A stretch of 64,000 nucleotides of DNA from contig NC_087064.1 of assembly GCF_963678635.1 (NCBI RefSeq), forward strand, positions 84,377,847-84,441,846. The letters run 5' to 3'. Positions 48,850-63,800 of the stretch are shown piece after piece (the first letter of the stretch is position 1; each line of letters starts with the position of its first letter). Below the pieces are notes generated by a model, which saw nothing but the letters and a program-made list of their open reading frames with translations, made no database searches and was not told the DNA's origin. Position numbers and translations under genes: made by a program. This stretch comes from Symsagittifera roscoffensis (lineage: Eukaryota; Xenacoelomorpha; Acoela; Convolutidae).

Positions 48850-51800
48850 CATGAGCGACGTGCGATTGGAAGCCACGCGTGGCAAAGGACGCGCATCTTA
48901 CTAGTAATAAATGTCAATGTTCATCATTTTTATTTTACTTGACCTGTTGAAGACGAGGCGATTAGAAGCCACGCCTGGTAAAAGATGCGCGTCTTGCTTG
49001 TAAAAAAATGTCAGTGTTCATCATTTTTATATTAGGTGACCTGTTGAAGACGAGGCGATTGGAAGCCACGCGTGGTAAAGGACGCGCGTCTTGCTAGTAA
49101 AAAAATGTCAGTGTTCATCATTTTTATATTAGGTGACCTGTTGAAGACAAGGCGATTGGAAGCCACGCGTGGTAAAGGACGCGCTTCCTAATAGTAATGA
49201 ATGTCAATGTTCATCATTTTTATTTTACTTGACCTGTTGAAGACGAGGCGATTAGAAGCCACGCCTGGTAAAGATGCGCGTCTTGCTAGTAAAAAAAATG
49301 TCAGTGTTCATCATTTTTATATTAGGTGACCTGTTGAAGACGAGGCGATTGGAAGCCACGCGTGGTAAAGGACGCGCGTCTTGCTAGTGATAAATGTCAA
49401 GGTTCATCATTTTGATATTAGCTGACCTGTTGAAGACGATGCGATTGGAAGCCACGCGTGGTAAAGGACGCGCGTCTTGCAAGTGTTAAATGTCAATGTT
49501 CATCAATTTTTCTTTAGGTGACCTGTTAAAGACGAGGCGATCGGAAGCCACGCGCGGTAAAGGACTCGCGTCTTGCTAGTAATAAATGTCAATGTTCATC
49601 AATTTTATTTTACTTGACCTGTTGAAGACGAGGCGATTGGAAGCCACGCGTGGTAAAGGACGCGCGTCTTGCTAGTAAAAAAATGTCAGTGTTCATCATT
49701 TTTATATTAGGTGACCTGTTGAAGACAAGGCGATTGGAAGCCATGCGTGGTAAAGGACGCGCTTCCTATTAGTAATGAATGTCAATGTTCATCATTTTTA
49801 TTTTACTTGACCTGTTGAAGACGAGGCGATTAGAAGCCACGCCTGGTATAGATGCGCGTCTTGCTAGTAAAAAAATGTCAGTGTTCATCATTTTTATATT
49901 AAGTGACCTGTTGAAGACGAGGCGATTGGAAGCCACGCGTGGTAAAGGACGCGCGTCTTGCTAGTGATAAATGTCAAGGTTCATCATTTTTATATTAGCT
50001 GACCTGTTGAAGACGATGCGATTGGAAGCCACGCGTGGTAAAGGACGCGCGTCTTGCTAGTGTTAAATGTCAATGTTCATCAATTTTTCATTAGGTGACC
50101 TGTTAAAGACGAGGCGATCGGAACCCACGCGCGGTAAAGGTCGCGCGTCTTGCTAGTAATAATGTAAATGTTCATCAATTTTGTATTAGGTGACCTGTTG
50201 AATACGAGGCGATTGGCAGCCACGCGTGGTAAAGGACTCGCGTCTTGCTAGTAATAAATGTCAATGTTCATCAATTTTATTTTACGTGACCTGTTGAATA
50301 CGAGGCGATTAGAAGCCACGCGTGGTAAAAGATGCTCGTCTGCTAGTGATAAATGTCAATGTTCATCATTTTTGTATTAGCTGACCTGTTGAAGACAATG
50401 CGATTGGAAGCCACGCGTGGTAAAGCACGCGCGTCTTGCTAGTGTTAAATGTCAATGTTCATCATTTTTTTATTAGGTGACCTGTTAAAGACGAGGCGAT
50501 CGAAAGCCACGCGCGGTAAAGGACGCGCGTCTTGCTAGTAATAAATGTAAATGTTCATCAATTTTGTATTAGTTGACCTGTTGAATACGAGGCGATTGGC
50601 AGCCACGCGTGGTAAAAGACTCGCGTTTTGCTAGTAATTAATGTCAATATTCATCAATTTTATTTTACGTGACCTGTTGAAGACGAGGCGATTAGAAGCC
50701 ACGTGTGGTAAAAGATGCGCGTCTTGCTAGTTATAAATGTCAATGTTCATCATTTTTATATTAGCTGACCTGTTGAAGACAATGCGATTGGAAGCCACGC
50801 GTGGTAAAGGACGCGCGTCTTGCTAGTGTTAAATGTCAATGTTCATCAATTTTTCATTAGGTGACCTGTTAAAGACGAGGCGATTGGAAGCCACGCGCGG
50901 TAAAGGACGCGCAAATTGCTAGTAATAAGTGTAAATGTTCATCATTTTTATATCAGGTGACATGTTGAAGACGAGGCGATTGGTAGCCATGCGTGGTAAA
51001 GGACTCGCGTCTTGCTAGTAATAAATGTCAATGTTCATCAATTTTGTATCAGGTGACCTGTTGAAGACGAGGCGATTGAAGCCACGCGTGGTAAAGGACG
51101 CGCGTCTTGCTAGTAATAAATGTCATTGTTCATCATTCTTATATTAAGTGACCTGTTGAAGGCGAGGCGATTGGAAGCCACGCGTGGTAAAGCACGAGCG
51201 TCTTGCTTGTGATAAATGTCAATGTTCATGATTTTTTTATTAGGTGACCTGTTAAAGACGAGGCGATTGGAAGCCACGCGCGGTAAAGGACGCGCAACTT
51301 GCTAGTAATAAATGTAAATGTTCATCTTTTTTGTATCAGGTGACCTGTTGAAGACGAGGCGATTAGCAGCCATGCGTGGTAAAGGACTCGCGTCTTGCTA
51401 GTGATAAATGTCAATTATCATCATTTTTATATTAGCTGACCTGTTGAAGACAAGGCGATTGGAAGCCACGCGTGGTAAAGCACGCGCGTCTTGCTAAGGA
51501 TAAATGTCAATGTTCATGATTTTTTTATTAGGTGACCTGTTGAAGACGAGGCGATTGGAACCCATGCGTGGTAAAAAACGCGCGTCTTGGTAATAATAAA
51601 TGTTAATGTTCATCCTTTTTTGTTAGGTGACCTGATGTAGACGAAGCGATTGGAAGCCACCACGCGTGGTAAAAGACGCGCACCTTCCTAGAAATAAATA
51701 TCAATGTTCATCAGTTTTATATTAGCTGACCTGTTGAAGAGGAGGCGATTGGAGCCACGCGTGGTAAAGGACGCGCGTGTTGCTAGTAATAAATGTAAAT

Positions 51801-54800
51801 GTTCGTCATTTTATATTAGATGACCTGTTGAAGACGAGGTGATTGGAAGCCACGCGTGGTCAAGGACGCGCGTCTTGCTAGTTTGCTAGTAATAAATGTC
51901 AGTGTTCATCTTTTTTATATTAGGTGACCTGTTGAAGACGAGGCGATTGGAACCCACGCGTGGTGAAGGACGCGCGTCTTTGTAGTAATAAAAGTCATTG
52001 TTCATCATTTTTATATTAGGTGACCTGTTGAAGACAAGGCGATTGGAACCTACGCGTGGCAAAACACGCGCACCTTCCTAGAAATAAATGTCATTGATCA
52101 TCAGTTTTATATTAGCTGACCTGTTGAAGACGAAACGATTGGAAGCCACGCGTGGTAAAGGACGCGCGTGTTGCTAGTAATAAATGTCAATGTTCGTCAT
52201 TTTTATATTAGGTGACCTGTTGAAGTCGAGGCGATTGGAAGCCACGCGTGGTAAAGGACGCGCGCTTTGCTAGTAATAAAAGTCAATGTTCATCATTTTT
52301 ATGTTAGGTGAACTGTTGAATGAAGATGAGGCGATTGGAAGCCACGCGTGGTAAAGGACGCGCGTCTTGCTATTAATAATGTCAATCTTCGTCGTTTTTA
52401 TATTAGGTGACCTGTCGAAGACGAAGCGATTAGAAGCCATGCGTGGTAAAGGATGCGCGTCTAACTAGTAATAAATGTTAGTGTTCATCATTTTTATATT
52501 AGGTGAGTTGTTGAAGACGAGGTGATTGGAAGCCACGCGTGGTAAAGGACGCGCGTGTTGCTAGTAATAAATGTCAATGTTCGTCATTTTTATATTAGGT
52601 GACCTGTTGAAGACGAGGCGATTGGAAGCCACGCGTGGTAAAGGACGCTCGCTTTGCTAGTAATAAACGTCAATGTTCATCAATTTTTTATTAGCTGACC
52701 TGTTGAAGAAGAGGCGATTGGAAGCCACGCGTGGTAAGGGACGCGCGTCTTGCTATTAATAATGTGAATCTTCGTCGTTTTTATATTAGGTGACCTGTCG
52801 AAATCGAAGCGATTAAAGCCATGCGTGGTAAAGGACGCGCGTCTAGCTAGTAATAAATGTCAATGTTCGTCATTTCTATGATAAGTGACCTGTTGAAGAC
52901 GAGGCAATTGGAAGCCACGCGTGGTAAAGGACGCGCGTCTTGCTAGAAATAAATTTCAATGTTCATCAATTTGATATTAGCTGATCTGTCGAAGGCGAGG
53001 CCATTGGAAGCCATGCGTGGTAACGGACGCGCGTCTTGCTAGTAATAAATGTCAATGTTCGTCATTTCTATGATAAGTGACCTGTTGAAGACGAGGCGAT
53101 TGGAAGCCACGCGTGGTAAAGGACGCGCGTCTTGCTAGAAGTAAATTTCAATGTTCATCAATTTGATATTAGCTGACCTGTCGAAGACGAGGCGATTGGA
53201 AGCCATGCGTGGTAACGGACGCGCGTCTTGCTAGTAATAAATGTCAATGTTCGTCATTTCTATGAAAAGTGACCTGTTGAAGACGAGGCGATTGGAAGCC
53301 ACGCGTGGTAAAGGACGCGCGTCTTGCTAGAAGTAAATTTCAATGTTCATCAATTTGATATTAGCTGACCTGTCGAAGACGAGGCGATTGGAAGCCATGC
53401 GTGGTAAAGGACGCGCGTCTAGCTGGTAATAAATGTCAGTGTTCATCATTTTACTTTAGGTGACTTGCTGAAGACGAGGTCATTGGAAGCCTCGCGTGGT
53501 AACGGACGCGCGTCTTGCTAGTAATAAATGTCAATGTTCGTCATTTCTATGTTAAGTGACTTGTTGAAGACGAGGCGATTGGAAGCCACGCGTGGTAAAG
53601 GACGCGCGTCTTGCTAGAAGTAAATTTCAATGTTCATCAATTTGATATTAGCTGACCTGTCGAAGACGAGGCGATTGGAAGCCATGCGTGGTAACGGACG
53701 CGCGTCTTGCTAGTAATAAATGTCCATGTTCGTCATTTCTATGATAAGTGACCTGTTGAAGACGAGGCGATTGGAAGCCACGCGTGGTAAAGGACGCGCG
53801 TCTTGCTAGAAGTAAATTTCAATGTTCATCAATTTGATATTAGCTGACCTGTCGAAGACGAAGCGATTGGAAGCCATGCGTGGTAAAGGACGCGCGTCTA
53901 GCTGGTAATAAATGTCAGTGTTCATCATTTTACTTTAGGTGACTTGCTGAAGACGAGGTCATTGGAAGCCTCGCGTGGTAACGGACGCGCGTCTTGCCAG
54001 TAATAAATGTCAATGTTCGTCATTTCTATGTTAATTGACCTGTCGAAGACGAGGCGATTGGAAGCCATGCGTGATAAAGGACGCGCATCTAGCTAGTAAT
54101 AAATGTCAGTGTTCATCATTTTTGTATTAGGTGACTTGTTGAAGACGAGTTGATTGGAAGCCGCGCGTGGTAACGGACGCGCGTCATGCTAGTAATAATT
54201 GTCAATATTCGTCATTTCTATGTTAAGTGACCTGTTGAAGACGAGGCGATTGGAAGCCACGCGTGGTAAAGGACGCGCGTCTTGCTAGAAGTAAATTTCA
54301 ATGTTCATCAATTTGATATTAGCTGACCTGTTGAAAACGAGGCGATTGGAAGTCACGCGTGGTGAAGGACGCGTGTCCTGCTAATAATAAACATCAATGT
54401 TCGTAGTTTTTATTTTAGGCGACCTGTTAAAGACGAGGCGATTGGAAGCCACGCGTGGTAAAAGACGCGCGTCTTGCTAGAAGTAAATTTCAATGTTATT
54501 CAATGTGATATTAGCTGACCTGTTGAAAACGAGGTGATTGGAAGTCACGCGTGGTGAAGGACGCGTGTCTTGCTATTAATAAATGTCAATGTTCGTCGTT
54601 TTTATTTTAGGTGACCTGTTGAAGACGAGGCGATTGGAAGCCACGCGTGGTAAAGGACGCGCGTCTTGCTAGAAGTAAAATTCAAAGTTCATCAATTTGA
54701 TATTAGCTGACCTGTTGAAAACGAGGCGATTGGAAGTCACGCGTGGTGAAGGACGCGTGTCTTGCTAGTAATAAATGTCATTGTTCATCATTTTTTTATT

Positions 54801-57800
54801 AGCTGACCTGTTGAAAATGAGGCGATTGGAAGTCACGCGTGGTGAAGGACGCCTGTCTTGCTAGAAATAAAAATCAATGTTCATCAATTTGATATTAGCT
54901 GACCTGTTGAAAACGAGGCGATTGGAAGTCACGCGTGGTGAAGGACGCGTGTCTTGCTAGAAATAAATTTCAATGATCATCAATTTGATATTAGCTGACC
55001 TGTTGAAAACGAGGTGATTGGAAGTCACGCGTGGTGAAGGACGCGTGTCTTGCTATTAATAAATGTCAATGATCGTCGTTTTTTCTTTTAGGTGACCTGT
55101 TGAAGACGAGGCGATTGGAAGCCACGCGTGGTAAAGGACGCGCGTCTTGCTAGAAGTAAAATTCAATGTTCATCAAATTGATATTAGCTGACCTGTTGAA
55201 AACGAAGCGATTGGAAGTCACGCGTGGTGAAGGACGCGTGTCTTGCTATTAATAAATGTCAATGTTCGTCGTTTTATATTAGGTGACCTGTCGAAGAGGA
55301 GGTGATTGGAAGCCATGCGTGGTAAAGGACGCGCATCTAGCTAGTAATAAATGTCAGTGTTCATCATTTTTGTATTAGGTGACTTGTTGAAGACGAGTTG
55401 ATTGGAAGCCGCGCGTGGTAACGGACGCGCGTCATGCTAGTAATAATTGTCAATATTCGTCATTTCTATGTTAAGTGACCTGTTGAAGATGAGGCGATTG
55501 GAAGCCACGCGTGGTAAAGGACGCGCGTCTTGCTAGAAGTAAATTTCAATGTTCATAAATTTGATATTAGCTGACCTGTTGAAAACGAGGCGATTGGAAG
55601 TCACGCGTGGTGAAGGACGCGTGTCCTGCTAATAATAAACATCAATATTCGTAGTTTTTATTTTAGGCGACCTGTTAAAGACGAGGCGATTGGAAGCCAT
55701 GCGTGGTAAAAGACGCGCGTCTTGCTAGAAGTAAATTTCAATGTTATTCAATTTGATATTAGCTGACCTGTTGAAAACGAGGTGATTGGAAGTCACGCGT
55801 GGTGAAGGACGCGTGTCTTGCTATTAATAAATGTCAATGTTCGTCGTTTTTATTTTAGGTGACCTGTTGAAGACGAGGTGATTGGAAGCCACGCGTGGTA
55901 AAGGACGCGCCTCTTGCTAGAAGTAAAATTCAAAGTTCATCAATTTGATATTAGCTGACCTGTTGAAAACGAGGCGATTGGAAGTCACGCGTGGTGAAGG
56001 ACGCGTGTCTTGCTAGAAATAAATGTCAATGTTCATCAATTTTTTATTAGCTGACCTGTTGAAGAAGAGGCGATTGGAAGCCACGCGTGGTAAGGGACGC
56101 GCGTCTTGCTAGTAAAAATGTCAATCTTCGTAGTTTTTATGTTAGGGGACCTGTTGAAAACGAGGCGATTGGAAGTCACGCGTGGTGAAGGACACCTGTC
56201 TTGCTAGAAATAAAAATCAATGTTCATCAATTTGATATTAGCTGACTTGTTGAAAACGAGGCGATTGGAAGTCACGCGTGGTGAAGGACGCGTGTCTTGC
56301 TAGAAATAAATTTCAATGATCATCAATTTGATATTAGCTGACCTGTTGAAAACGAGGCGATTGGAAGTCACGCGTGGTGAAGGACGCGTGTCTTGCTATT
56401 AATAAATGTCAATGTTCGTCGTTTTTTCTTTTAGGTGACCTGTTGAAGACGAGGCGATTGGAAGCCACGCGTGGTAAAGGACGCGCGTCTTGCTAGAAGT
56501 AAAATTCAATGTTCATCAAATTGATATTAGCTGACCTGTTGAAAACGACGCGATTGGAAGTCACGCGTGGTGAAGGACGCGTGTCTTGCTATTAATAAAT
56601 GTCAATGTTCGTCGTTTTTATATTAGGTGACCTGTCGAAGAGGAGGTGATTGGAAGCCATGCGTGGTAAAGGACGCGCATCTAGCTAGTAATAAATGTCA
56701 TTGTTCATCATTTTTATATTAGCTGACCTGTTGAAAACGAGGCGATTGGAAGTCACGCGTGGTGAAGGACGCGTGTCTTGCTATTATTAAATGTCAATGT
56801 TCGTCGTTTTTTCTTTTAGGTGACCTGTTGAAGACGAGGCGATTGGAAGCCACGCGTGGTAAAGGACGCGCGTCTTGCTAGAAGTAAAATTCAATGTTCA
56901 TCAAATTGATATTAGCTGACCTGTTGAAAACGACGCGATTGGAAGTCACGCGTGGTGAAGGACGCGTGTCTTGCTATTAATAAATGTCAATGTTCGTCGT
57001 TTTTATATTAGGTGACCTGTCGAAGAGGAGGTGATTGGAAGCCATGCGTGGTAAAGGACGCGCATCTAGCTAGTAATAAATGTCATTGTTCATCATTTTT
57101 ATATTAGCTGACCTGTTGAAAACGAGGCGATTGGAAGTCACGCGTGGTGAAGGACGCGTGTCTTGCTATTAATAAAGGTCAATGTTCGTCGTTTTTATTT
57201 TAGGTGACCTGTTGAAGACGACGCGATTGGAAGCCACGCGTGATAAAGGACGCGCGTCTTGCTAGAAGTAAAATTCAATGTTCATCAATTTGATATTAGA
57301 TGACCTGTTGAAAACGAGGCGATTGGAAGTCACGCGTGGTGAAGGACGCGTGTCTTGCTAGAAATAAATTTCAATGATCATCAATTGGATATTAGGTGAC
57401 CTGTTGAAAACGAGGCGATTGGAAGTCACGCGTGGTGAAGGACGCGTGTCTAGCTAGAAGTAAATTTTAATGTTCATCAATTTGATATTAGCTGACCTGT
57501 TGAAAACGAGGCGATTGGAAGCCACGCGTGATAAAGGACGGGCGTCTTGCTAGAAGTAAAATTCAATGTTCATCAATTTGATATTAGTTGACCTGTTGAA
57601 AACGAGGCGATTGGAAGTCACGCGTGGTGAAGGACGCGTGTCTTGCTAGAAATAAATTTCAATGATCATCAATTTGATATTAGCTGACCTGTTGAAAACG
57701 AGGCGATTGGAAGTCACGCGTGGTGAAGGACGCGTGTCTTGCTATTAATAAAAGCTCAATGTTCGTCGTTTTTTCTTTTAGGTGACCTTTTGAAGACGAG

Positions 57801-60800
57801 GCGATTGGAAGCCACGCGTGGTGAAGGACGCGCGTCTTGCTAGAAGTAAAATTCAATGTTCATCAAATTGATATTAGCTGACCTGTTGAAAACGAGGCGA
57901 TTGGAAGTCACGCGTGGTGAAGGACGCGTGTCTTGCTATTAATAAATGTCAATATTCGTCGTTTTTTCTTTTAGGTGGCCTGTTGAAGACGAGGCGATTG
58001 GAAGCCACGCGTGGTAAAGGACGCGCGTCTTGCTAGAAGTAAAATTCAATGTTCATCAAATTGATATTAGCTGACCTGTTGAAAACGAGGCGATTGGAAG
58101 TCACGCGTGGTGAAGGACGCGTGTCTTGCTATTAATAAATGTCAATGTTCGTCGTTTTTATATTAGGTGACCTGTCGAAGAGGAGGTGATTGGAAGCCAT
58201 GCGTGGTAAAGGACGCGCGTCTAGCTAGTAATAAATGTCATTTTTCATCATTTTTATATTAGCTGACCTGTTGAAAACGAGGCGATTGGAAGTCACGCGT
58301 GGCGAAGGACGCGTGTCTTGCTATTAATAAAGGTCAATGTTCGTCGTTTTTATTTTAGGTGACCTGTTGAAGACGAGGCGATTGGAAGCCACGCGTGATA
58401 AAGGACGCGCTTCTTGCTAGAAGTAAAATTCAATGTTCATCAATTTGATATTAGATGACCTGTTGAAAACGAGGCGATTGGAAGTCACGCGTGGTGAAGG
58501 ACGCGTGTCTTGCTAGAAATAAATTTCAATGGTCATCAATTGGATATTAGCTGACCTGTTGAAAACGAGGCGATTGGAAGTCACGCGTGGTGAAGGACGC
58601 GTGTCTAGCTAGAAGTAAATTTTAATGTTCATCAATTTGATATTAGCTGACCTGTTGAAAACGAGGCGATTGGAAGTCACGCGTGGTGAAGGACGCGTGT
58701 CTTGCTATTAATAAATGTCAATGTTCGTGGTTTTTATATTAGGTGACCTGTCGAAGAGGAGGTGATTGGAAGCCATGCGTGGTAAAGGACGCGCGTCTAG
58801 ATAGTAATAAATGTCAGTGTTCATCATTTTTATATTAGCTGACCTGTTGAAAACGAGGCGATTGGAAGTCACGCGTGGTGAAGGACGCGTGTCTTGCTAT
58901 TAATAAAGGTCAATGTTCGTCGTTTTTATTTTAGGTGACCTGTTGAAGACGAGGCGATTGGAAGCCACGCGTGATAAAGGACGCGCTTCTTGCTAGAAGT
59001 AAAATTCAATGTTCATCAATTTGATATTAGATGACCTGTTGAAAACGAGGCGATTGGAAGTCACGCGTGGTGAAGGACGCGTGTCTTGCTAGAAATAAAT
59101 TTCAATGGTCATCAATTGGATATTAGCTGACCTGTTGAAAACGAGGCGATTGGAAGCCACGCGTGGTAAAGGACGCGCGTCTTGCTAGAAGTAAAATTCA
59201 ATGTTCATCAAATTGATATTAGCTGACCTGTTGAAAACGAGGCGATTGGAAGTCACGCGTGGTGAAGGACGCGTGTCTTGCTATTAATAAATGTCAATGT
59301 TCGTCGTTTTTATATTAGGTGACCTGTCGAAGAGGAGGTGATTGGAAGCCATGCGTGGTAAAGGACGCGCGTCTAGCTAGTAATAAATGTCATTTTTCAT
59401 CATTTTTATATTAGCTGACCTGTTGAAAACGAGGCGATTGGAAGTCACGCGTGGCGAAGGACGCGTGTCTTGCTATTAATAAAGGTCAATGTTCGTCGTT
59501 TTTATTTTAGGTGACCTGTTGAAGACGAGGCGATTGGAAGCCACGCGTGATAAAGGACGCGCTTCTTGCTAGAAGTAAAATTCAATGTTCATCAATTTGA
59601 TATTAGATGACCTGTTGAAAACGAGGCGATTGGAAGTCACGCGTGGTGAAGGACGCGTGTCTTGCTAGAAATAAATTTCAATGGTCATCAATTGGATATT
59701 AGCTGACCTGTTGAAAACGAGGCGATTGGAAGTCACGCGTGGTGAAGGACGCGTGTCTAGCTAGAAGTAAATTTTAATGTTCATCAATTTGATATTAGCT
59801 GACCTGTTGAAAACGAGGCGATTGGAAGTCACGCGTGGTGAAGGACGCGTGTCTTGCTATTAATAAATGTCAATGTTCGTGGTTTTTATATTAGGTGACC
59901 TGTCGAAGAGGAGGTGATTGGAAGCCATGCGTGGTAAAGGACGCGCGTCTAGATAGTAATAAATGTCAGTGTTCATCATTTTTATATTAGCTGACCTGTT
60001 GAAAACGAGGCGATTGGAAGTCACGCGTGGTGAAGGACGCGTGTCTTGCTATTAATAAAGGTCAATGTTCGTCGTTTTTATTTTAGGTGACCTGTTGAAG
60101 ACGAGGCGATTGGAAGCCACGCGTGACAAAGGACGCGCGTCTTGCTAGAAGTAAAATTCAATGTTCATCAATTTGATATTAGATGACCTGTTGAAAACGA
60201 GGCGATTGGAAGTCACGCGTGGTGAAGGACGCGTGTCTTGCTAGAAATAAATTTCAATGATCATCAATTTGATATTAGCTGACCTGTTGAAAACGAGGCG
60301 ATTGGAAGTCACGCGTGGTGAAGGACGCGTGTCTTGCTACTAATAAAAGCTCAATGTTCGTCGTTTTTTTTATGTGACCTGTTGAAGACGAGGCGATTGG
60401 AAGCCACGCGTGGTAAAGGACGCGCGTCTTGCTAGAAGTAAATTTCAATGTTCATCAATTTGATATTAGCTGACCTGTTGAAAACGAGGCGATTGGAAGT
60501 CACGCGTGTCTTGCTATTAATAAATGTCAGTGTTCGTCGTTTTTATTTTAGGTGACCTGTTGAAGACGAGGTGATTGGAAGCCGCGAGTGGTAACGGACG
60601 CGCGTCTTGCTAGTAATAAATGTCAATGTTCGTCATTTCTACGTTAAGTGACTTGTTGAAGACGAGGCGATTGGAAGCTACGCGTGGTAAAGGACGCGCG
60701 TCTTGCTAGAAGTAAATTTCAATGTTCATCAATTTGATATTAGCTGACCTGTTGAAAACGAGGCGATTGGAAGTCACGCGTGTCTTGCTTTTAATAAATG

Positions 60801-63800
60801 TCAATGTTCGTCGTTTTTGTTTTAGGTGACCTGATGAAGACGAGGCGATTGGAAGCCATGCGTGGTAAAGGACGCGCGTCTTGCTGGTGATAAATGTCAG
60901 TGTTCATCGTTTTTAAAATAGGTGACCTGTTGAAGACGAGGCGATTGGAAGCCACGCGTGGTAAAGGACGCGCGTCTTGCTAGTAATAAATGTCAGTGTT
61001 CATCGTTTTTAAAATAGGTGACCTGTTGAAGACGAGGCGATTGGAAGCCACGCGTGGTGAAGGACGGGTGTCTTGCTATTAATAAATGTCAATGTTCGTC
61101 GTTTTTATATTAGGTGACCTGTCGAAGAGGAGGTGATTGGAAGCCATGCGTGGTAAAGGACGCGCGTCTAGCTAGTAATAAATGTCAGTGTTCATCATTT
61201 TTATATTAGCTGACCTGTTGAAAACGAGGCGATTGGAAGTCACGCGTGGTGAAGGACGCGTGTCTTGCTATTAATAAAGGTCAATGTTCGTCGTTTTTAT
61301 TTTAGGTGACCTGTTGAAGACGAGGCGATTGGAAGCCACGCGTGATAAAGGACGCGCGTCTTTCTAGAAGTAAAATTCAATGTTCATCAGTTTGATATTA
61401 GATGACCTGTTGAAAACGAGGCGATTGGAAGTCACGCGTGGTGAAGGACGCGTGTCTTGCTAGAAATAAATTTCAATGATCATCAATTTGATATTAGCTG
61501 ACCTGTTGAAAACGAGGCGATTGGAAGTCACGCGTGGTGAAGGACGCGTGTCTTGCTAGAAATAAATTTCAATGATCATCAATTTGATATTAGCTGACCT
61601 GTTAAAAACGAGACGATTGGAAGTCACGCGTGGTGAAGGACGCATGTCTTTCTAGAAGTAAAATTCAATGTTCATCAGTTTGATATTAGATGACCTGTTG
61701 AAAACGAGGCGATTGGAAGCCACGCGTGATAAAGGACGCGCGTCTTTCTAGAAGTAAAATTCAATGTTCATCAGTTTGATATTAGATGACCTGTTGAAAA
61801 CGAGGCGATTGGAAGCCACGCGTGATAAAGGACGCGCGTCTTTCTAGAAGTAAAATTCAATGTTCATCAGTTTGATATTAGATGACCTGTTGAAAACGAG
61901 GCGATTGGAAGTCACGCGTGGTGAAGGACGCGTGTCTTGCTAGAAATAAATTTCAATGATCATCAATTTGATATTAGCTGACCTGTTAAAAACGAGACGA
62001 TTGGAAGTCACGCGTGGTGAAGGACGCGTGTCTTGCTTTTAATAAATGTCAATGTTCGTCGTTTTTGTTTTAGGTGACCTGTTGAAGACGAGGCGATTGG
62101 AAGCCATGCGTGGTGAAGGACGCGTGTCTTGCTATTAATAAATGTCAATGTTCGTCGTTTTTATATTAGGTGACCTGTCGAAGAGGAGGTGATTGGAAGC
62201 CATGCGTGGTAAAGGACGCGCGTCTAGCTAGTAATAAATGTCAGTGTTCATCATTTTTATATTAGCTGACCTGTTGAAAACGAGGCGATTGGAAGTCACG
62301 CGTGGTGAAGGACGCGTGTCTTGCTATTAATAAAGGTCAATGTTCGTCGTTTTTATTTTAAGTGACCTGTTGAAGACGAGGCGATTGGAAGCCACGCGTG
62401 ATAAAGGACGCGCGTCTTTCTAGAAGTAAAATTCAATGTTCATCAGTTTGATATTAGATGACCTGTTGAAAACGAGGCGATTGGAAGTCACGCGTGGTGA
62501 AGGACGCGTGTCTTGCTAGAAATAAATTTCAATGATCATCAATTTGATATTAGCTGACCTGTTGAAAACGAGGCGATTGGAAGTCACGCGTGGTGAAGGA
62601 CGCGTGTCTTGCTAGAAATAAATTTCAATGATCATCAATTTGATATTAGCTGACCTGTTAAAAACGAGACGATTGGAAGTCACGCGTGGTGAAGGACGCA
62701 TGTCTTTCTAGAAGTAAAATTCAATGTTCATCAGTTTGATATTAGATGACCTGTTGAAAACGAGGCGATTGGAAGTCACGCGTGATAAAGGACGCGCGTC
62801 TTTCTAGAAGTAAAATTCAATGTTCATCAGTTTGATATTAGATGACCTGTTGAAAACGAGGCGATTGGAAGCCACGCGTGATAAAGGACGCGCGTCTTTC
62901 TAGAAGTAAAATTCAATGTTCATCAGTTTGATATTAGATGACCTGTTGAAAACGAGGCGATTGGAAGTCACGCGTGGTGAAGGACGCGTGTCTTGCTAGA
63001 AATAAATTTCAATGATCATCAATTTGATATTAGCTGACCTGTTAAAAACGAGACGATTGGAAGTCACGCGTGGTGAAGGACGCGTGTCTTGCTTTTAATA
63101 AATGTCAATGTTCGTCGTTTTTTTTTTAGGTGACCTGTTGAAGACGAGGCGATTGGAAGCCATGCGTGGTAAAGGACGCGCGTCTTGCTGGTGATAAATG
63201 TCAGTGTTCATCGTTTTTAAAATAGGCGACCTGTTGAAGACCAGGCGATTGGAAGCCACGCGTGGTAAAGGACGCGCGTCTTGCTAGTAATAAATGTCAG
63301 TGTTCATCGTTTTTAAAATAGGTGACCTGTTGAAGACGAGGCGATTGGAAGCCACGCGTGGTGAAGGACGCGTGTCCTGCTATTAATAAATGTCAATGTT
63401 CGTCGTTTTTATATTAGGTGACCTGTCGAAGAGGAGGTGATTGGAAGCCATGCGTGGTAAAGGACGCGCGTCTAGCTAGTAATAAATGTCAGTGTTCATC
63501 ATTTTTATATTAGCTGACCTGTTGAAAACGAGGCGATTGGAAGTCACGCGTGGTGAAGGTCGCGTGTCTTGCTATTAATAAATGTCATTGTTCGTCGTTT
63601 TTATTTTAGGTGACCTGTTGAAGACGAGGCGATTGGAAGCCACGCGTGGTAAAGGACGCGCGTCTTGCAAGAAGTAAATTTCAATGTTTATCAATTTGAT
63701 ATTAGCTGACCTGTTAAAAACGAGACGATTGGAAGTCACGCGTGGTGAAGGACGCGTGTCTCTCTATTAATAAATGTCAATGTTCGTCGTTTTTGTTTTA

